Source of the DNA: Thiobacillus denitrificans
GTDB lineage: Bacteria; Pseudomonadota; Gammaproteobacteria; Burkholderiales; Thiobacillaceae
Assembly: GCA_002424845.1 (NCBI GenBank)
Contig: DILD01000034.1
Span: 1 to 9,019, forward strand
Direction: 5' to 3'
DNA: 9,019 nucleotides
The position numbers and the translations under genes were made by a program. Shown here piece after piece: positions 5,205 to 9,019 of this stretch. The notes beneath the pieces were generated by a model that worked only from the letters and a program-made list of their open reading frames with translations, was not told where the DNA came from and ran no database searches. The stretch's first letter is position 1. Each line of letters starts with the position of its first letter.

Positions 5205-6572
5205 ATGCGTACCCTGTCTGTCAACCTGGGCGGAAGCCGCGAGATAAGCATCAAGCACCGGCCGGTTCAAACCAGCATCTACAAAGCCCCGGTCAGCGGA
5301 CGCGTGGCCGTGCACCGGCTGGGACTGGCGGGCGACGCCCGGATCGAGCCCCGCAAGATGGGGCTGGAACATCACGCCGTCTACGCCTACCCTTACGAGC
5401 ACTATGCGCACTGGCAACGCGAACTCGATCACGCGCCTTTCCCGATGGGACAGTTCGGCGAGAACCTGACCGTCACCGGTTTGCTGGAAGACGAGGTTCG
5501 CATCGGCGATGTGCTGCGGATCGGCAGCGCCGTGCTGCAAGTCGCCCATCCGCGCATTCCCTGCGCCAAGCTCAATGAACGCATGGGCCTGCACTTCTCG
5601 TCCATGTTCATGGCCTCGCGCAAGGTCGGCTTCTATCTGCGCGTGCTGCAGGAGGGCGATGTCGGGGCGAACGACCCCATCGAGCTGCTGGAACGCGACC
5701 CGGCCTCGCCCACTGTCGAGGCCTTCGTGCGCATCACGCATTACGAATACTGGGATGCGCAAGGGCTGCAGCATCTGCTCCAGGCCCGGGATCTGATGCC
5801 GGCCTGGCGGGAAACCATCGAAGCCAAACTGGCCCGGGCGCTGACCGCCGACGGCTGGGCCGGGCTGCGCGAGTTCGAGGTGGTGCGCAAGGAAGTGGAA
5901 TGCGAAGACACCGTCTCGCTCTACCTGCAATGCATCCGCGGCCGGCCGCTCGCGCCATTCCACGGCGGACAGCAACTGACGGTTGTGCTGGGTGGGCGCA
6001 GCGCCCACCAGCAACGCCGTGCCTACGCCATTTCCAGCAACCCCGGCGACCGCTCGACCTATCGCATCACGGTGCGCCGCATGGCCGCGCCGGATCACGA
6101 TCAACCCGAGGGCATCGTGTCCTCGCGCCTCGTTGCCCTGAATGTGGGCGAGCACGTTCTCTGTACGGCGCCGCATGGGGCCTGCGCACCGAACCCGCCG
6201 CCGCGCAGTGGCCGCATTCCCGTGTTGCTGAGTCAGGGACTGGGCATCGCCCCAATGCTCAGCGTGTTCTACGAGCTTGATTCACATCAGGCGCCCACGG
6301 CCTGGCTGTTCCATGAGTCCGGCGGCGCGGACCCGCAAGGACTGCTTCGCGAAGCCTGCGCCATTGCGGGCAGACACCCGGGGTTTCATATGAACAAGGC
6401 CGGAACAGGCCTGCCGGATCGCCTGGATGGCGAACGGATCGGCCGTCATGTGCCGCTGGAACAGGCCGATTTTTATATTGCCGGTTCCAGTCGCTTTGTC
6501 GGGCGCGTGGTCGACGAACTGGAAGCCGCCGCGCTTGCCCCTTCGATTCTCATGGCGCAGCGTTTCGGTTAA
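5205..6572 (+). CDS. MOSC domain - FAD/NAD(P)H ferredoxin-reductase fusion protein
   Basis: 455 residues in two parts. Residues 1 to about 165 are a YiiM-type MOSC domain: TSIYKAPV (23-30), FGENLTVTGLL (84-94) and HPRIPCAKL with the conserved Cys120, the usual ligand for the molybdenum cofactor. A YiiM-like helical segment follows (about 165-215). Residues from about 222 form a ferredoxin-reductase module: RAYAISSNP (272-280) binds FAD, GIVSSRL (303-309) is the second flavin/NAD motif, and GLGIAPMLSV (345-354) is the nucleotide-binding loop. YiiM-like enzymes reduce N-hydroxylated bases such as 6-hydroxylaminopurine; here the electron source would be built in. Two oddities are visible. The HGG usual in the MOSC N-terminus is replaced (RKMGLEHH, 50-57). 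There is also no C-terminal 2Fe-2S domain, so a separate ferredoxin may be needed. The ATG gives the family N-terminus, but no Shine-Dalgarno is visible. Confidence 0.85.
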   Translation: MRTLSVNLGGSREISIKHRPVQTSIYKAPVSGRVAVHRLGLAGDARIEPRKMGLEHHAVYAYPYEHYAHWQRELDHAPFPMGQFGENLTVTGLLEDEVRIGDVLRIGSAVLQVAHPRIPCAKLNERMGLHFSSMFMASRKVGFYLRVLQEGDVGANDPIELLERDPASPTVEAFVRITHYEYWDAQGLQHLLQARDLMPAWRETIEAKLARALTADGWAGLREFEVVRKEVECEDTVSLYLQCIRGRPLAPFHGGQQLTVVLGGRSAHQQRRAYAISSNPGDRSTYRITVRRMAAPDHDQPEGIVSSRLVALNVGEHVLCTAPHGACAPNPPPRSGRIPVLLSQGLGIAPMLSVFYELDSHQAPTAWLFHESGGADPQGLLREACAIAGRHPGFHMNKAGTGLPDRLDGERIGRHVPLEQADFYIAGSSRFVGRVVDELEAAALAPSILMAQRFG

Positions 6573-8052
6573 TTCCAGGACTGGGACCGAGCCGGCTGTC
6601 GCTTTTGATGGCGGCCCAGTAGACCCGGTGTTTCATGGCGGGCACATACAGCAAAGGCCAGTCCAGCCCGGAAAGTGCATTGCCCTTGAATACGTCCGGA
6701 TAGGGGTTCGAATAGCCCGCTTTCCCGGCCAGCCCGCCATTGTCCGTAATGAACAAAACATTCCGCTTCGCGTAATGACGCAACCTGTCACGCAATGCCA
6801 TCTTCGATTCCACGACCTCGATGCGAGCATCGGGAAACACGAGCCGCATGTTTCCGGCCAGCAGTTCCTGCGGCGAAATGATGACATCCGGAACGCCTGC
6901 CGTGGTTCGTAACGCCGCCCCCATCTGCACGTAAGGCAGATGGGGGCGCTTGGCGGCCCCCGTCCACGAAGCCCAAAGCGTCCGTCCCGGAAGAAGCAGC
7001 GCGGTGACCAGCATCATGAGAACGCCGATTCCCATGAAAACGCGCGGCTTTGCAATCCCGCGCATCACCAGGAGCATGGGAACGAAAAACAGCAATGGCT
7101 GCAACCAGCGATCCTTGACATGGGTCGTGCCACTTGCGATGACAAGAATCGGCAGCAGCGCCAGCAGAACCAGCAGCAGACGCAACAGGAACGCGCCCCC
7201 CGAATCCGGAGCGCCCGCTATCCTTGCGGCTACCCCAGGTCGCCAGCTCAGGCCATAGGCCAGCAATAACGGCCCCAGGAACGCGAGGGAAGCCAGCACG
7301 ACCGCCCAGATCCCGGCGAAAAACGCACGCTCCTGGATTTCGAATTTGTGCTGGCTGGCCAATGCCTGGTCGGCATGGCCCATCGCCCAAAGAAAGTGCG
7401 GCAGGGTAATCAGGCCAACGAGGGCGAGGCTGACGAGCACGCGGGGCGAAAACAGCCGCTGCCTGAATCCGGGCATCGAGAAGGCAGCCAGCAACAAGGC
7501 CGCCAGGAAAACCCCAAAATTGTATTTGCTCAGCAGCCCCAATCCGGCCAGCAGGCCGAACAGGAGATAACTCATCCAGCTGCCTGTCCGGTGCAGGCGA
7601 AACAGGGACCATAACGTCCATGCCGATATCACCGTTGCAAGAACCGTATGGGTCAGATCGCGTTGCGCCTCCCATATGAGCGAGGGAATCAGCGCGAGCC
7701 CCATCACGAGCAGGACTTGCTGACGCGCATCGAAACCCAGTTCACGGCCAGCCTTCAGGACCCCCAGAACCAGCGCGCTCAGGAGGAGCGCCTTGAAGGC
7801 GAGCAAGACCAGGCGATCCGGCCCCGTTATGGAAAACAGCAAATTGACCAGCCATGTATAAAGCGGCGGTTGCGCGCCATAGCCCAGGCTCAGGTCCTGG
7901 CTCAAAACCAGTTGCTGGGCCTGGTCAAGATCAGCCGTGGGTGACGCCAGGCCGAGTGTCAGCGCGTTGAATACGAAATATGCGGTAGCCGCCAGCCATA
8001 TCCAGGTCGCCCCGGAACTGCGCCCGGGCAAAACACGTTCTTGAAAATTCAT
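6550..8052 (-). CDS. GT39-family membrane glycosyltransferase (PMT/ArnT-like)
   Basis: 500 residues with about ten hydrophobic spans from residue 16 to about 355, then a soluble C-terminal domain (about 365-500). The first periplasmic loop carries ADLDQAQQLVLS (40-51), with Asp41 and Asp43 in the place of the catalytic acidic residues of family 39 enzymes. It is followed by GAQPPLYTWLV (59-69), the family's conserved PPLY segment. LLSKYNF (173-179) and KDRWLQPLLF (313-322) are further family motifs. Such enzymes use polyprenyl-phosphate-linked sugars to modify lipid A, polysaccharide or proteins on the periplasmic side; the acceptor and sugar here are unknown. The ATG at 8052 lacks a clear Shine-Dalgarno. 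Its last 23 bases overlap the end of the convergent MOSC-reductase gene. trpS lies 91 bp upstream on the same strand, so read-through from trpS is possible. Confidence 0.85.
   Translation of the reverse strand: MNFQERVLPGRSSGATWIWLAATAYFVFNALTLGLASPTADLDQAQQLVLSQDLSLGYGAQPPLYTWLVNLLFSITGPDRLVLLAFKALLLSALVLGVLKAGRELGFDARQQVLLVMGLALIPSLIWEAQRDLTHTVLATVISAWTLWSLFRLHRTGSWMSYLLFGLLAGLGLLSKYNFGVFLAALLLAAFSMPGFRQRLFSPRVLVSLALVGLITLPHFLWAMGHADQALASQHKFEIQERAFFAGIWAVVLASLAFLGPLLLAYGLSWRPGVAARIAGAPDSGGAFLLRLLLVLLALLPILVIASGTTHVKDRWLQPLLFFVPMLLVMRGIAKPRVFMGIGVLMMLVTALLLPGRTLWASWTGAAKRPHLPYVQMGAALRTTAGVPDVIISPQELLAGNMRLVFPDARIEVVESKMALRDRLRHYAKRNVLFITDNGGLAGKAGYSNPYPDVFKGNALSGLDWPLLYVPAMKHRVYWAAIKSDSRLGPSPGINRNAAP
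6916..6948. repeat. perfect 13-bp inverted repeat inside the glycosyltransferase gene
   Basis: CGCCCCCATCTGC (6916-6928) and GCAGATGGGGGCG (6936-6948) are exact complements around a 7-nt loop, ACGTAAG. The stem lies in the coding part for KRPHLPYVQMGAA (residues about 369-381), at the border between the last membrane span and the soluble domain. No T-run follows on either strand, so it is not a standard terminator. Confidence 0.85.
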
Positions 8053-8143
8053 GCTTGTTTTGTACTCAATCGATCAGCCGCGATCAGTATCCGGGGGGAC
8101 GGCGGACAGGCCGGATCGACATCGTCCGGATTAATCCCTGTAT

Positions 8144-9019
8144 TTATCCAAAGGTCAGCCCCATGGCCTCACGCACATCCCGCATCGTGTCCCTTGCCAG
8201 CTCCTGTGCCTTCTCGCAGCCGTCGGCCAGGATGTTGCGCACCTGATCGGGATTGTCTTCGTAATAAGCCGCACGTTCGCGGATCGGCGCGAGTTCGGCC
8301 AGCACGGCATCGATCACCGGCTGCTTGCATTCGAGACAACCGATTCCGGCGCTGGTGCAGCCGGCGGTGACCCACTGGCGCACGGCGTCGTCGGAATACA
8401 CCTGATGGAACTGCCAAACCGGGCAGTTGGCCGGATTGCCGGGGTCGGTGCGGCGCACGCGCGCGGGATCGGTCGGCATGGTGCGGATTTTCCTGGTGAC
8501 CGTTTCGGGGTCTTCGCGCAGGGCAATGGTGTTGTTGTAAGACTTAGACATTTTCTGCCCATCCAGCCCGGGCATCTTCGAGGCCTCGGTCAGCAAGGCC
8601 TCGGGCTCGGCGAGGATCATCTTGCCGGTTCCTTCGAGATAGCCGAACAGCCGCTCGCGGTCATTCAGCGACAGGTTTTGCGCATCGTTCAGCAGCGCCT
8701 TGGCGGATTCCAGCGCCTCGTCATCGCCCTTTTCCTGATAGGCGGTGCGGCATTCCTCATACAGGCGGGCCTTTTTCGAGCCGAGCTTCTTAACGGCAGC
8801 GCGCGCCTTGTCCTCGAAGCCGGGTTCGCGCCCGTACAGGTGGTTGAAACGGCGGCAGATTTCGCGGGTGAACTCGATGTGCGGCACCTGGTCCTCGCCC
8901 ACCGGGACGAGGTTGGCGCGGTAGATCAGGATGTCGGCGGACTGCAGCAGCGGGTAGCCGAGGAAGCCGTAGGTCGAGAGGTCTTTCTCGCTCAACTTTT
9001 CCTGCTGGTCCTTGTAGGT
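8144..9019 (-). CDS. trpS: tryptophanyl-tRNA synthetase (C-terminal part, start beyond the window)
   Basis: 292 codons including the stop (TAA, complement of 8144-8146); the frame is open to base 9019, where it reads TYKDQQEKLSEKDLSTYGFL. TrpS is a class Ic aminoacyl-tRNA synthetase that charges tRNA-Trp in the cytoplasm. Visible signatures are GYPLLQSADILIY, VPVGEDQVPHIEFTREI (the Trp/adenylate-site region) and DGQKMSKSYNNTI with an exact KMSKS loop. The HIGH-type motif lies in the missing N-terminal part. The tail, with CTSAGIGCLECKQ and an Arg/Glu-rich terminal helix, is like betaproteobacterial TrpS. Nothing suggests a defect. The 91-bp gap to the next gene has only a weak bulged hairpin and no T-run. 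Confidence 0.96.
   Translation of the reverse strand, partial: TYKDQQEKLSEKDLSTYGFLGYPLLQSADILIYRANLVPVGEDQVPHIEFTREICRRFNHLYGREPGFEDKARAAVKKLGSKKARLYEECRTAYQEKGDDEALESAKALLNDAQNLSLNDRERLFGYLEGTGKMILAEPEALLTEASKMPGLDGQKMSKSYNNTIALREDPETVTRKIRTMPTDPARVRRTDPGNPANCPVWQFHQVYSDDAVRQWVTAGCTSAGIGCLECKQPVIDAVLAELAPIRERAAYYEDNPDQVRNILADGCEKAQELARDTMRDVREAMGLTFG

Noticed and set aside
5022..6176. 384-codon open frame on the minus strand opposite the MOSC-reductase gene
   Set aside because: The plus strand has clear MOSC and FAD/NAD motifs; the minus frame is the usual antisense shadow of G+C-rich coding DNA.
8111..8129. Hairpin CCGGA...TCCGG between trpS and the glycosyltransferase gene
   Set aside because: The stem is short and bulged, and no T-run follows on either strand, so it is not supported as a terminator.
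1..9019. CRISPR arrays, tRNA or rRNA genes
   Set aside because: No regularly spaced direct repeats, tRNA-like cloverleaf or rRNA-like sequence was seen on reading; a dedicated scan was not possible.

Overview
The window is G+C-rich (43 of 60 bases in one sampled row of murI) and reads as a chromosomal segment of a betaproteobacterium. The evidence is the close resemblance of the TrpS, MurI and ArfB proteins to that class; no 16S rRNA or other decisive marker is present, so genus is not called. Both ends of the window cut through genes: a cation transporter on the left and trpS on the right.

Layout. A cation-diffusion-facilitator-like transporter (minus strand, 5' part only) diverges from murI (glutamate racemase), which is followed 16 bp later by arfB (stalled-ribosome rescue hydrolase). 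Convergent with arfB is a flavodoxin-fold protein gene on the minus strand. Next comes an accessory pocket at about 2467-3868. It holds a lower-G+C gene for a stand-alone protein resembling a class III nucleotide cyclase domain. The stop codon of that gene lies inside what looks like an integron attC recombination site. The pocket then continues into a repeat-like patch and a short RHS/YD-repeat remnant. Beyond it, an unrecognised 412-residue protein gene, probably frameshifted at its 3' end, diverges from a MOSC-ferredoxin-reductase fusion gene. The fusion gene overlaps tail to tail with a GT39-family membrane glycosyltransferase gene. Last is trpS.

The housekeeping genes (murI, arfB, trpS) are ordinary. 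The main point of interest is the pocket. It looks like a single integron gene cassette, attC included, sitting in the chromosome with no integrase or second attC in view. Its cargo is a cyclase-like protein of the kind often suspected in nucleotide signalling or phage defence. The cassette reading rests on box motifs and an L''/L' arm pair with the one-base offset typical of attC sites. The R' box at the outer end is not canonical, as expected if the cassette sits at a non-attI site. The neighbouring flavodoxin gene has lost any visible ATG or ribosome binding site, so the foreign DNA may begin right at its first codon.
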